Below, piece after piece: positions 20,837 through 34,200 of a stretch of DNA of 64,000 nt. Under the pieces are notes generated by a model. It made no database searches. It was given only the letters and a program-made list of their open reading frames with translations, and was not told where the DNA came from. Each line of letters begins with the position of its first letter. The first letter of the stretch is position 1. Source of the DNA: Meghimatium bilineatum (lineage: Eukaryota > Mollusca > Gastropoda > Stylommatophora > Philomycidae); the NCBI GenBank assembly GCA_034231615.1, contig CM067298.1:1059834-1123833 (forward strand). Reading direction: 5' to 3'. A program made the position numbers and the translations under genes.

Positions 20837-21379
20837 GCACATTTCACCAGCTGTGCCCAACTTTAAAATGATGTATCTCAGCAAATATATAACACTATGA
20901 TTTAAATTTTGTATGTGAATTTGAAATGTTATAGACCCTATAAATTAATTTTTTCATATTCTCTTTGAGGTAGGAGCTTACTAATGCTTCTACTGCCAAA
21001 AATACTGGGCCATTTCCAGGTGAAAAAAACGGGGGCATATGTCCATTTAAAAAAATTCCTTTGAATCAAAACTAAGTTTAAACATAGTAAAATTATATAT
21101 ATTCTTGGAGGAAATATATTGAGGTACCTTTTTATGAACTTCTGAAAGTTGAAAACACACATGTAAATTAGCTGATTTAATTTGATAGGCCCTATGGTAA
21201 TAATTTTTTTTACATGCCCAACCTGTGACACATATTTGACAAAAACACATCAAACTCAATAAATAAAATATTTAGTTTTTGAGAACAACACAAACAAATA
21301 ATATTTTTCATTTATGTTTTGTTTGAACAATACAAACAAATAATATCTACATTTATGTTTGTCTGAACAATACAAACAT
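20837..21379. other. Intergenic, AT-rich
   Basis: ACAATACAAACAAATAATAT-like words repeat near 21285-21380. No gene was recognised. Confidence 0.5.
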
Positions 21380-22050
21380 GAGACAAGTTTTTCATGAGAA
21401 GACGCAGCTTAATGTGCAAAGGTGGCAACAAAATCTTGCTACTGTCAACTAGTGCTGGGTTCTCCATGTTCTTAATGTCAAGCTGTAATGACTGCCTGAT
21501 TGGCCAATGTTCTGATATAATGGTCACTTCGTGCATGACTATCCCACTCATAGAAGACCTCTTGGTGTATCCACCCTGTAGTCCAAGCAAAAGAGCTACC
21601 ACTTTTAGATCCCCCACATAGTGACCACTGATCATAATCTTAGTTTACACACTTCCAAAAGTTGCTGAATATTTTCATATGTTTCTTCTTTCATATGAAA
21701 TGAATGACCAACTGGAATTGACAGTAAAAAATTACCGTTATTCAACAAAACAGCTTTAGATTTGTCTTCGAATGAATCAATGAAAAGCCTCCACTCTTCC
21801 AGGCTGTAATTGCTATTGATGGCTTCCATTAAACCAGAAATGTTTTGGCACACAGACAAATCACCCTTTTTTTAAAGAACTTAGTAAACGCCTTCTGGTG
21901 GTTCCTAAACAGGAATTTTAACTTCTTCTGCTAGAATATTCCACTGTTGTAATCTGGAACCCAGAAGCTCCGCCTTGTTCTTGGGTAAATTCAGGTCTCT
22001 TACAAGATCATTAAGTTGACTTTGGGTTATTAAGTCTGGGGTTTTGTAGA
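21380..22050 (-). pseudogene. Second, more decayed copy of the uncharacterised multicopy protein
   Basis: Minus-strand pieces in different frames are RDLNLPKNKAELLGSRLQQW (N-terminal part absent from the first copy), then LEEWRLFIDSFEDKSKAVLL, HYVGDLKVVALLLGLQGGYT and ILLPPLHIKLRLLMKNL. Several frameshifts and stops are present, and the C-terminal FFPENLG/GERFHQD block is missing. Confidence 0.6.
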
Positions 22051-22086
22051 TATAGTTTGTTCAAATTCTGGGTCTTTTGAGGTTAA

Positions 22087-22813
22087 CCCTCCAATCGGGT
22101 ATCCTGCGATTTCCCAGTTCAGCACCTACTGGCTTAATTTTATGCATCCCGTGATTTTCGCGTGCTCGCAATTATTTATGTTTCTTTGCATTGCTATCCC
22201 GTGATTTATGTGTTCACGCTTTAAATTGATATAGATTCCCGTCAGATGTCACATGTTATCGCTTGTGAAAGGAATTTGCGTGCAACAGAGTGCTTTGTTC
22301 ACTAGTAATAAGATATTTGGTGCGCGTTGTTTGTGTGTTGTATTCACTACTGTAATAAATAACTGAGGATGAATATATGTATTTATAATACTGATAATAT
22401 TCAGAATTTTACTTTGAGGTAAGAACAGAGTTGCTATATATGTATTTGAGGTAAGAACAGAGTTGCTATATATGTATTTGAGGTAAGAACAGAGTTGCTA
22501 TATATGTATTTGAGGTAAGAACAGAGTTGCTATATATGTATTTGAGGTAAGAACAGAGTTGCTATATATGTATTTGAAGGTAAGAACAGAGTTGCTATAT
22601 ATGTATTTGAGGTAAGAACAGAGTTGCTATATATGTATTTGAGGTAAGAACAGAGTTGCTATATATGTATTTGAAGGTAAGAACAGAGTTGCTATATATG
22701 TATTTGAAGGACAGTAATGAAATTGAAGGGGAATTTGACGATGATAGCGATTACGTGCCTGCCAATACATTTTTAAAAACAGAACTGCCGGAAATAAATA
22801 CGCTGTCAGAGGG
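22087..22813. mobile_element. Possible piggyBac-like element bounded by TTAA
   Basis: TTAA at 22083-22086 is followed by CCCTCCAATCGGG, and GAGGG precedes TTAA at 22814-22817. That gives TTAA-CCCTC…GAGGG-TTAA, the target and terminal pattern of piggyBac elements. Near the right end, 22711-22760 encodes an acidic DSNEIEGEFDDDSDYVP-like piece reminiscent of piggyBac transposase N-termini. The internal part is taken up by a minisatellite. Confidence 0.5.
22415..22712 (+). repeat. 32-bp minisatellite, ~9-10 copies, carrying GAGGTAAGAAC
   Basis: The unit contains GAGGTAAGAACAGAGTTGCT then ATATATGTATTT. Each copy has a good 5' splice-site match (GAG|GTAAGA). It sits inside the TTAA-bounded element. 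Confidence 0.92.
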
Positions 22814-22817
22814 TTAA

Positions 22818-25150
22818 TGGCTTAGAAATGTACACTTTTTCATCATCAGAAGCAGCTGATAATGATTAGGACACTTTTGGAACTGGTAGGTTATCGTTGT
22901 GAGATACTGGACATATTGCAGAGGGGATGCTTGGTTATTGCAAAGTCAATTTTTTATTTATTGATATTCCTTTCCCAATTGGAGGCACCATGCAAAAGTA
23001 GCAGCTGTTGATATGATAAGTGGGCTCTCTCCAAATCATTTGAACTACAAATTGCTTAGTTTTGCCATTTGCTAGCCAGCTACAGTTTAACTCCTTATAT
23101 CCACCGAGCCGCTAATATCTACATTTGGGAGAACAGCTATGCCAAAAGCCGCTTAAATCTACATTTTTATATGAATTTACTATTATGAATTATAAACATT
23201 ACGACGACCGTAAAATCAAACGAACAGTCATTTTTTGCAGTACTTCCAATTAAGGATAGGTCTATCTTGGGAAGCGTGGCGAAAGTCGGAGACATTTTGT
23301 TAAATTTTAGCTCTAATTTCTAATAAACAAGTGTGTTTACATTTTCATTTTGTGTAACTTATTGCTACTTGCATTTGAAGTAATGAAATGTAGATGCCCT
23401 CTATGTTTTTAATTTAGCTAGGCTTTGGAAATGTTCTAAAATACGTTAGGTAATAATTTCAACATTAGCTTAGTTGATGATTATAGGCCTAATATTGAAT
23501 TATAATTATTATTATGATCTGACTTTGATGGAAGTTCTCATTTATATTTGAGTTTTGATGAAGCTCAGGAGGGGTGTTTCGAATGCAATATATATTGCTT
23601 TCCCCCTTATCTATATTCAAAAACATTATTTTAGTAGTATCATATACGAATGTGAATATTCAAACATTATCTAGGGCATAATGATTTGTATTATGCATAT
23701 AAGGATTAAATAATAAGTCCTGGGCACTAAAATGTAGGCCTAATCATTAGAAAATTTTGTGAAAAATGTGTATTTTGTATACATTTGTTGACTTCAAGAC
23801 AATGTGACATTTATAAGTAATTCTGTATATATAAATATTTGCATGCAGTACAAAATGGTTCAGGATACATGTATGTGTGTTTTATTTCACAATAAATGGA
23901 TTATGATTCAGTTTTCTGGGATACAAGCTTGGGTATGTACAAATTTAGATTGTTATTTCCCCATATTTTCTTGTTTTTTATTAATTAAATTTTATATACC
24001 TGATATAATTTTGCAAATAAGCACACATACTAAATATAATATAATTGCCTATCCATTTCTGAATATTTTGATGTCAGAATTGATAATGTGAATAGAATGG
24101 TGATGGAGAAATTGTAAAAACACAAATACTACCATAAATTACTAAAAATATTCTAAAATGTGCCCCGGCATAGGAGGACAACCTTACTGTGGCTTACGGA
24201 TACAAAAAGTTAAGATGTGCAGCACATGTATTGCAGCATATGTGTGGTGCCCAACTCTTATCTTGATCTGCTTAGCTGTAGCCAAAATACAAGCTGTAGA
24301 CTTTCTTAATCACTTTAGACACATTCCATCTTTGTGATAGAAAAGTCACTTTGCCACATATATAACAAGAAACTATTTGCATTGTTGACATATGTCCTGG
24401 CATTTCTAACGGACACTTTTGAGAAGGAATAATGAAATACTAATGATGAAATTTAATCAGATAAGATATTTATGCACAAAAGTGATGCAATACCAGATAT
24501 TGCATCATATGTTTCTAGTTACATTTTTGATTGGTTAGAATCAATAATTCAGTCTACCACAGCGGTTACGTCTTGTGTGTGTGTGTGTATATATATATAC
24601 ATATATACACACATATATACATACAGTAATTTAAAAAAAAACAAAAATTTGCATATCTGTAGCATATATCTATAAAACTAGAGCAAATGAACATTTTTAA
24701 ATATCATTTTCTTTTTCAGAACTCCAAAATTAGTTCAGATTAATGTTTTTCATTACTGGTACAATTTTGACGTTTACTGGTGTTTAATTGATGATACCAT
24801 CAGTTGATTGTTTGCCGCATGTTGATTGATGACGCTTCAGTTGATTGTACAGCTATAAAGAAAAATATATATTTGTAATGGAACATACAAGTGTATTTAA
24901 TACATAGTTTATAGTTAGCAAGTCAGAGAAATCATCAGAATACATGCCACATACAACATCTGTTGGGGATGTTGATCACTTTTTTGTCCAAATTACTGTG
25001 TGTTTAGCCAAATAACTATTTTAAAATTTACAATTTGTAAAGTCATTGACATTCTAGAGTGACACTGTTATATTAAAACATTCAGATTTGCTTGTTTTGT
25101 TGTGTCTAGCAGAGGGGTAGGAAACACTCACATTTCACATTTTTCATTAC
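22818..25150. other. Upstream region of EFL1, no gene recognised
   Basis: AT-rich sequence. The only clear structure is a GT/AT microsatellite at 24573-24632. No conserved coding segment was seen. A distal promoter or noncoding 5' exon of EFL1 may lie here, because an acceptor-like site ends at 25152. Confidence 0.4.
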
Positions 25151-25199
25151 AGACAAACAGTGAAAGTTATTTGTTGTGGAAAGTAATTAATATACGAAA

Positions 25200-25290
25200 A
25201 TGAAGGCAAAGACTTTAGAACAACTCAAGGAACTACAGCACCAACCCACGCAGATACGAAATATTTGTATTCTGGCTCATGTTGATCATG
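25200..25290 (+). CDS. EFL1: EFL1 exon 1 (start codon; first half of the G1 loop)
   Basis: The ATG at 25200 opens 30 codons plus one base, ending in [11 protein letters not shown] and donor CATG|GTAAGT. The glycine of the P-loop is split by a phase-1 intron. A strong acceptor (TTTTTCATTACAG, ending 25152) lies 47 nt upstream of the ATG, so an upstream noncoding exon is likely. Confidence 0.9.
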
Positions 25291-28200
25291 GTAAGTATCT
25301 ATAGCCATTGATCAATTTTACATTGAATCTGTTTGTTTCCCTAAACAATAGAATGCACTATGTCATGGTTTACAGCTTTAGTGTGATATCTGTACCTTTT
25401 GGCAGGACACATCCGACTTCAGCATGGCTTCATGGTCACTTTGACTATATTAAGGATGGGACAGCCACATACATCCCATAACCTCCTTAATTGCCTCTTG
25501 CGACATTCAAGGAAGGTAATTAGCATCGCTATTCTTTACTCCCCTTTTGGATTCTGTTAACATCAGACTATCTGATGTATAAATCTTGACGGTTGTTAGA
25601 GTGCATCAGAGATTTGTTTTAGTTCAACACTGGACTATAGTAACATTTAGTTCAACACTGGACTATAGTAACATATTTAGTTCAACACTGAACTATAGTA
25701 ACATATTTAGCTCAACACTGAACTATAGTAACATATTTAGAGGCAGATGTGAGTAGAATAGAAAACAGTTGGAGATAATTGATTAAGGACATTGGCTACT
25801 TAGAGAGGAATGGTTGATGGTCTGTGCTGCATCCATGTATGGTAATGATAGATTAAGGACATTAGCTACTTAGAGAGGAATGGTTGATGGTCTGTGCATC
25901 CATGTATGGTAATGATAGATTAAGGACATTAGCTACTTAGAGAGGAATGGTTGATGGTCTGTGCATCCATGTATGGTAATGATAGATTAAGGACATTAGC
26001 TACTTAGAGAGGAATGGTTGATGGTCTGTGCATCCATGTATGGTAATGATAGAATAAGAAGATTGGATCTCATTAGATATCTTAGACTGTTGTTCTCATT
26101 GACATTGGAAATATGTTCATTCAAATCATTGTGATCCCTATAGCAACGTAGGTAAAGGAACAATCTGTGACAGTAATTGTGATTTCTAAACGAAATGAAC
26201 GGCTGATAAGCTGACTACAAGAGCAACTATTACACAGTGCATGTGTGTGGCACTGATATTACACAGTGCATGTGTGTGGCATTGATATTACACAGTGCAT
26301 GTGTGTGGCACTGATATTACACAGTGTATGTGTGTGGCACTGATATTACACAGTTCATGTGTGTGGCACTGATATTACACAGTGCATGTGTGTGGCACTG
26401 ATATTACAAAGGTGAGCAACCATTGTGGGTGCTTTGAATATGGACAAAGATGAAAGGAATACTGGATCGCCTATTGGAGAATGAAAATTCACTGGATGGA
26501 TCAGTATTACAAAGAATGAAGGAATTTGAGATAAAGCATTGGACAAGTAGAGAAAATCCTGCGTTCGCTCTCTGATAACCAACAAGTTAGTTCGTGTGAT
26601 TTCCGCGAGACGATTAAGTACATTGTGCTGCCAGTTTCACAGGGAAGCTGCATTATTTTACACCTTCCGTTCAGCACACCCAAGAGAAGGTCAAGAGAGG
26701 GGTCTAATTAGGTCATGAAAAATTAGACCGCAACAAGAACGATAAACAAACACACTGTTCTCCTTCTGCTTAAAGAGACTGAGCACCTATGACCACATTG
26801 CCCAGGTGCAATAAGGTTAGTTCTGAAATACTTAATTTCTAATAGCACTGACATATGACAATCACCCATGTGTTGCCAGGGCCCAAAAGGGGAGCAAAGA
26901 ATAGCAACACTGTTTACCTTCCACGCATGTCGTAAAAGGAGGTTATGGGATGGAGTTGGCTGTCCCATTCCATATAGGGTCAGTGACCCAAAGCCATGCT
27001 GAAGTCGGATGTTTCAGACCGAAAGGCGCAGATATCACAGCAATGCTGTAAAACATGAAACACTGCATTCTGTTCTCTGGACTACATCCTGCTTCTTCTT
27101 CTTCTTTCGTTCACTTGAAACATGTCTATATCTGTATTTCTGTCTCCTTAATAAAACTCACTGTCTTTTGTAGTTCATACAGTGTCCCATATAGCTTTGA
27201 TTCCAGTGTTGTTTCCTCTGGCCAATATGTCTGCCTCAGCGTTTCATGCTCAGAACACTCTTGAAGTATATGTTTGGCACTCTGTGCTGCCTGTACACAT
27301 GGCCGTGTTGCCAATCTTGAACTTTGTATACATGTGACTGCGGAGTCGGTTGTGTCCTGTTCTGAGACGTAGAATTATAACTTGTTCTGGTCTGTTCATA
27401 ATATGATAGTCATCTTGTGTTGGTGTTTGTGGCTTTCTTATTGACTTGATCATCTATTTTTTCTGATGGTAGGTGATTGGTATATCTGGTTGGTCTTCGG
27501 CAGCACCTTCCTTAGCCAGTTGGTCTGCTTTTTCATTTCCTGGTATTCCACAGTGAGAGGGTATCCACTGCATGGTTACCCTATACTGGTAAGACAATTC
27601 GCTAAGTAGTTTTTTCAAGTCCGTTAGTTTTCCAGACTGGAGAGCTTGAAGCACTGACCTTGCATCTGTCAGGAATACCACAGGCTGTAGGTCAGAGTTG
27701 GAGTTCAGCAGATTTTTAGCTGCCACACTAATTGCCTGGATTTCTGCATCATAATTATTGCAGAATTTTCCTGTCGGTTACATCCTGCTAATCTGCAGGA
27801 GTTTGAGAACGAACGCAGAAGAAGAAGATAATCCCGAGACAGTCATACCGGAAGTAGAAATAATTGAAAACAATGCACAAAATGTATGAATGATGTGTCT
27901 ACTTTATGTACATCAGACTCAATAACTTGGATCAGATTTGACTTGTTCTATTGTAATAGTCAATATAAACTAGTGAATGTCACATTTGTTCTCTTCTCAC
28001 ATGCAAGGAAAAACAACTCTAGCTGATGCTCTGGTAGCCAGCAATGGGATTATTTCAAGAAGAAATGCTGGAAAGGTAAGAACTACAGTTCACATATGTG
28101 TTTGTATACCTTTGTATATCATAAGTATTCACCTTTGTATATCAATGCCACACACATGCACTGTGTAATATGAGTGCCACACACATGCACTGTGTAATAT

Positions 28201-31200
28201 GAGTGCCACACACATGCACTGTGTAATATGAGTGCCACACACATGCACTGTGTAACCGTCTTAAGTCATGACATAGATACACACCATCATGCAATAGTCA
28301 ATCAGTCAAGTGCCATGCAGAGTGGTGAGGCAATATTCAATCAGTCAAGTGCCATGCAGAGTGGTGAGGCGATAGTCAATCAGTCAAGTGCCATGCAGAG
28401 TGGTGAGGTGATCATACTGTCCCCCACCCCAACTCTGTCTCTTGTGTTAAGCTGCTTAGTTGGTGACATTCTTCTGTGCCACAGTGACAACCCATCAAGC
28501 AACTTCTCTCTTTGTCTTCCTCTGCTCTGTTTCGTCTCACTGTATCTCTCTCCGGTTGTTACTCAATGTTCAAGTTTTGCTCTTCTCATCACATGCCCTA
28601 AAAATCTGGACTGTCTACTTCAAATTTTTGTTATAACTTCTCTTTTTACTCTAGCATCTCTTATGACTTGTACATTAGTAACAGTCAACAGTACATCTCT
28701 GACAACTTGTACATTAGTAACAGTCAACAGTACATCTCTGACAACTTGTACATTAGTAACAGTCAACAGTACATCTCTGACAACTTGTACATTAGTAACA
28801 GTCAACAGTAACTAATTGTTACTATTAAATATTTGTTCAGGACATCATTTTTCGACACTAGCAACATCCCAGAACACCACACATAACGATTTCAAAGACA
28901 AACGACTTTTGATCAGTGGTGTCTCTCCTGCACGTTGACCTTGTTGTTTGGTCCCGAACGTTTAGGATGTGTACGTTTGCCAGCCATTTTTTGTGTACTA
29001 GAACTTGTAATCATGTGAAATAATGGCTACACTCATAAAAATTTCAGCTCAGATTCACATACTTTGACGTACCGTCGAAGATCATATACAAAGATATTGA
29101 AGTTGGTGTAACAGTGCAGATATTGTAGCTCTATAGGAATCGCAATTGGGAATGAGAAACCATCTCCAAGTCACCAAATTTCATAGTTTATACAATAGGT
29201 GACGTATTGGGCAAGTAATTCTCGTACAAGAAGACATTGACATGGTTGAGATAGATATGTCTGAATGGGATAGTGACAACATTCAGCTGCAAGCTGTCAG
29301 GGTACAAAACGTACAGCGCCCTTTAATGCTCGTCAACGTGTAAGCATGCAACGGCAGCCTGAATGTGCAGGGCTGGAAATCTCTTGGTGAGATAGTAAAG
29401 GAAGAAAGAGAAGTCATTTTTTGAAGGGATTTTAATGCAAAAGATAGATCTTGGGGCAATACTACCTCTAATCAACAGGGAAGAGATCTTGAGAAGGCTG
29501 TGATTGATATGAGTTTTAGCATCAGCAAATGACAGGCACATGACAAGGTTGGCTGCTAGGGATGGCGATGACGACTGTGTGATTGGCTTGGGCTTAGTGG
29601 CAGTTAATATCGTAGATGGGATGTACTGGGGCATCACGGCAGCGACCATTTGCCATGTTTCTTGTTGGTAGACAACAGAAAAAGTAAACAACAGAGAGCT
29701 AAAGTTAAGTCCTTCCTATATGATTGCAACAGGCCATTAAGGAAGGAAAAACATAGGACACATGCAACCAAGGCACGTGTGTGGAATCAACCCCCTGGTG
29801 GAATGATGAGTTTCAATATGCATGGAAGGCAAATGCATCGCAGTTGCAGAGTGGCAAAAAAACCAGAAAAAAAGTGACAGCACAACCAGATCTTGTTCTG
29901 CAATTAAAACAGACCAAAGATGACAAGGTTCAATAGTTTAAAGATATTGTCAAATCTGCAAAGGAAAAAAATGGGAAGACTTGTCAGGAGGTTGCAAACG
30001 AAAAGTCACTAAAACTGTTCTGGCGCCTGCATAAACTAATGAATTGCACAAGGAAGCATAAAACAATCCCCAATTTCCAAAGCAATGACTTAGTAGGACA
30101 GAAGACAGATGATAATAAGGATGCATACTGCTGACTCATAAGACACAAATTTGTCAGAGGAACTTAGGGAATTACAATGAAATCATGAAAACAGTCACAG
30201 ACATGTGTAATAAGCAAGTTAAGGAAAGTGATAATGCAATTACTCTTGAAGATATTAAAGTCGCACTAGAAATATCAAGAAACTCAGCACCAGGACCTGG
30301 CGGAATTAGGTACGATGTTCTCAGAGGCAGGTCAGACAAGGACCTTAAGGAGCTGGCAATGTTATTTAACAAGAGCCTAGCAAATGTCACAGTAGAAGAA
30401 GATTGGTTGCATAGTTACTTAATCCCACTACCCAAGCCTGGCAAAAGTCATGCGAAGATACTGGGTTTTAGGCTCATAACCATGCAGAATACGATCAGCA
30501 AGTTGTTAGAAAAGATAATGAAAATTGTCCTTACATCTAGAGAGGAATAACAGAATACCCTCAACATTGGGAAGCTATTGTCCAGGTAAGCAGACTTGGT
30601 ACAACGACGCCATATTCACACAAGACGTGTTCAAAAGTTTTGAAGCACGAATGGAGACGTGCGCGGCTGCAATAGACCTGGATGATGCTTATAAAAGTGC
30701 CCTTGGATTTCTTGATGACCATAATGCTGCAACTCCAAGTAAGTCCTTTTATTGTCAGGTGGATTGTCTTTGCACTTTTTCAGAGACACTTTGTTCTTAA
30801 GTGTGGGAGTTGGTCTTCTGCGCCATAGGCCCGGGACTACCACAAGGGTCACCTCTGTCCCCAGTATTATTTAATGTGTATACAGTTCAAATTTTGAGCT
30901 GTCAAATTGCAAGACCTGAGAGAACTATGTCCTATGCTGATGACATCTTGGTATATAGTCAGTGCAGAGATAGAGAAAGGAGCGCCAGGAGCTTGTAGAG
31001 GGAGCTTGATCATATAGGGGATTGGTGCAGTAATTCTGGAGTTTTTGTTAATCCATCAAAAGCATCAATAACATGGTTTTCCATAAATAAACATGTCCAT
31101 GCCATCGGTTACTTTGAGAGGGGATGTCCTCGAGAGAACCAGCACAATGAAGTACTTAGGGGTTATGTTGGACCACAGTAGATCATTTTGACCACATCAT

Positions 31201-34200
31201 TGTAAAGGCTTATAAAGGTCTTGCGACGATGAAAGTTATGGCTGCTGCTTAGTGTGAACATGGGTTGCTATTTCTGCTGTATCAGGGATTACTGGTGACG
31301 GTGGTAGAGTACACGCTGGCGATTTTGACACTAAGTCAAACTCAAACAGAAAGATTGGAAAGAGTCCAGAATGAGGCAATGCAAATAATTTTGGGGTGTA
31401 CTAAGTACACCTAAGATACATTAGCTGCGTGATACTTACTTGATGCCCAACTGCAGAGCAAAGAATACAAATGTGCAGACCATGGGACTACCTACATATC
31501 ACCGCTGATAAAGAGCACCCTCTACACCCTGAAATTCTCAAAGTGAAATGCAGTCAACTTATGAGAAAAGTCATGGATGATATTATACAGAGTGTGTGTA
31601 GATTGGAGGATGTACTACCTGGTGCGGAATAGAGTCGGGCAGCCTTGGAGTGCCCAACAGCCTTCAAAGTAATAATAACATTCAATGGAGAATGCAGGGA
31701 ATGGTGTCAGACAGTGGTGGAATCAGAGGTGCTCGCTCTGATCTGTGAGAATTCCAGGGAAAGTAATATGATTGCTTTCTTACATTTATTATATGTACAG
31801 ATGGGTCAGTTGAGAGACACATCAAGAGTGCCTGTGCCTTCATGACTCAAAGGTGGGAAGACCATCAGAGAGGAATGTGGCGTATTCGTTCAGACGACTA
31901 GCAGCATGACTGGAGATTTTGGTAGTAGCCAAAGCTTTATGGAATGTCATGATGTTTGAGAGGGTATGAACATGTGTATGATTAGGTTAGAGAGAGAGAG
32001 ATCAATGCCACATGATGATGGTTGAAGAAGTTCACATCATCCTAACAAAGTCTGAGAAATATTGAAGATGGTAAGGACTTCTGACATGCATATTGATGGC
32101 AAGAAGTATGCAGGAGATGGTTGTAAGCATTAGTAGATTATGTAGTTATGTGCTTTGTAGTTGTGTGCTATGCAGTTGTTGTGTGCTATGTAGTTGTTGT
32201 GTGCTATGTAGTTGTTGTGTGCTATGTAGTTGTTGTGTGCTATGTAGTCATGTACTATGTAGTTGTTGTGTGCTTTGTAATTTTGAACTATGTAGTTGTT
32301 GTGTGCTATGTAGTTGTGTGATATGTTGTTGTGTGCTAAGTAGTTATGTATTATGTAGTTGTGTACTATGTAGGTGTGTGATATGTCGTTGTGTGCTATG
32401 TAGTCATGTACTATGTAGTTGTTGTGTGCTATGTAGTCATGTACTATGTAGTTGTTGTGTGCTATGTAGTTGTTGTGTGCTATGTAGTTGTTGTGTGCAA
32501 TGTAGTTGTTGTGTGCTGTGTAGTTGTTGTGTGCTATGTAATCATGTACTATGTAGTTGTTGTGTGCTATGTAGTTGTTGTGTGCTATGTAATCATGTAC
32601 TATGTAGTTGTTGTGTGCTATGTAGTTGTTGTGTGCTATGTAGTCATGTACTATGTAGTTGTTGTGTGCTATGTAGTCATGTACTATGTAGTTGTTGTGT
32701 GCTATGTAATCATGTACTATGTAGTTGTTGTGTGCTATGTAGTCATGTACTATGTAGTTGTTGTGTGCTATGTAGTCATGTACTATGTAGTTGTTGTGTG
32801 CTATGTAGTCATGTACTATGTAGTTGTGTGCTATGTAGTCATGTACTATGTATTTGTTGTGTGCTATGTAGTCATGTACTGTGTAGTTGTGTGCTATGTA
32901 GTCATGTACTATGTATTTGTTGTGTGCTATGTAGTCATGTACTATGTAGTTGTTGTGTGCTATGTAGTTGTTGTGTGCTTTGTAATTTTGAACTATGTAG
33001 TTGTTGTGTGCTATGCAGTTGTTGTGTGCTTTGTAATTTTGAACTATGTAGTTGTTGTGTGCTATGTAGTTGTGTGATATGTTGTTGTGTGCTAAGTAGT
33101 TGTGTACTATGTAGGTGTGTGATATGTCGTTGTGTGCTATGAATGGTACTCTTGGCAAGGTACGTAGCACTTCGCTGAGAGTGGTGGAGTACATATGGAG
33201 TAATCAATAATGTTAATCCTCTATGCCAACGTTTCTTGACTTGAATATCATCTTGTCATGACTTGAATATCATCTTGTCATGACTTGAATATCATCTTGT
33301 CATGACTTGAATATCATTTATTTTTGGTGAGAACATGATAATATGTGTTGTACATCCCCTGTGGCCTGGACATTTAGTTTTAAAAAAGCTTTTTTTACAA
33401 TTTCAGATACGTTATATGGACAGCAGAGAAGATGAACAGGAGAGGGGAATAACTATGAAGTCAAGCGCCATTACTTTGGTATATGAGAAACAAACAGGTC
33501 AGATTTCTTTCCCCTTGATGTTGATTACTTTTGTCATCTTTTGTTGGTGTGTAGATCACAACAATAGTAACACTTACCTGCTACACAACAATAGTAACAC
33601 TTACCTGCTAGCACAACAATAGTAGCACTTACCTGCTAGCACAACAATAGTAAACACTTACCTGCTAGCACAACAATAGTAAACACTTACCTGCTAGCAC
33701 AACAATAGTAAACACTTACCTGCTAGCACAACAATAGTAACAATAGTAAGAATTCAACCTTCAAATCACAATCCATAATTATTTTACTGAAAATCGATAA
33801 AACAAAAGTCTATAAAACCCGATTCATTTTCATGGGTCCGCTGATGTGGACAGATGTAATATATTTCACTCGCTGTTGAAGTGCCATAGATGTCTCCCTT
33901 GTCACAAACGGTTCGGAAAAGGAAATCAAATGGATTGGCTAGCTAGGATTGGTCAAATCTAGTTAGTAAACTTGCTGTTTTCAAGTATTAGAGAGTTCAT
34001 AGCAACGGGCAGTCATAGCCGCCGCTTGTGTTTTTTAAAGAGGTAAATGTTGACAGTCATATTGGTACTCGCGTGCTAAACGTTAATCATGTCCAGTCTT
34101 TAATATTATCAATCCATACTTTCCTCTGACCTCTTCTTCCACTCTCAACTGTTCTCTGCTAGATATTATTGGAAAAAGAATGATGCCTCATCACATGGCC

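Noticed and set aside
23080..24200. Possible second TTAA-type element (TTAACTCCTTATATCC… to …AAAAGTTAA)
   Set aside because: The ends are not inverted repeats of each other and no transposase piece was seen, so chance TTAA words suffice.
32093..33194. Cysteine-rich and tyrosine/histidine-rich ~350-codon frames on opposite strands
   Set aside because: They come from 15/18-bp tandem units whose lengths are multiples of 3. The composition mirrors the repeat and no protein family matches.
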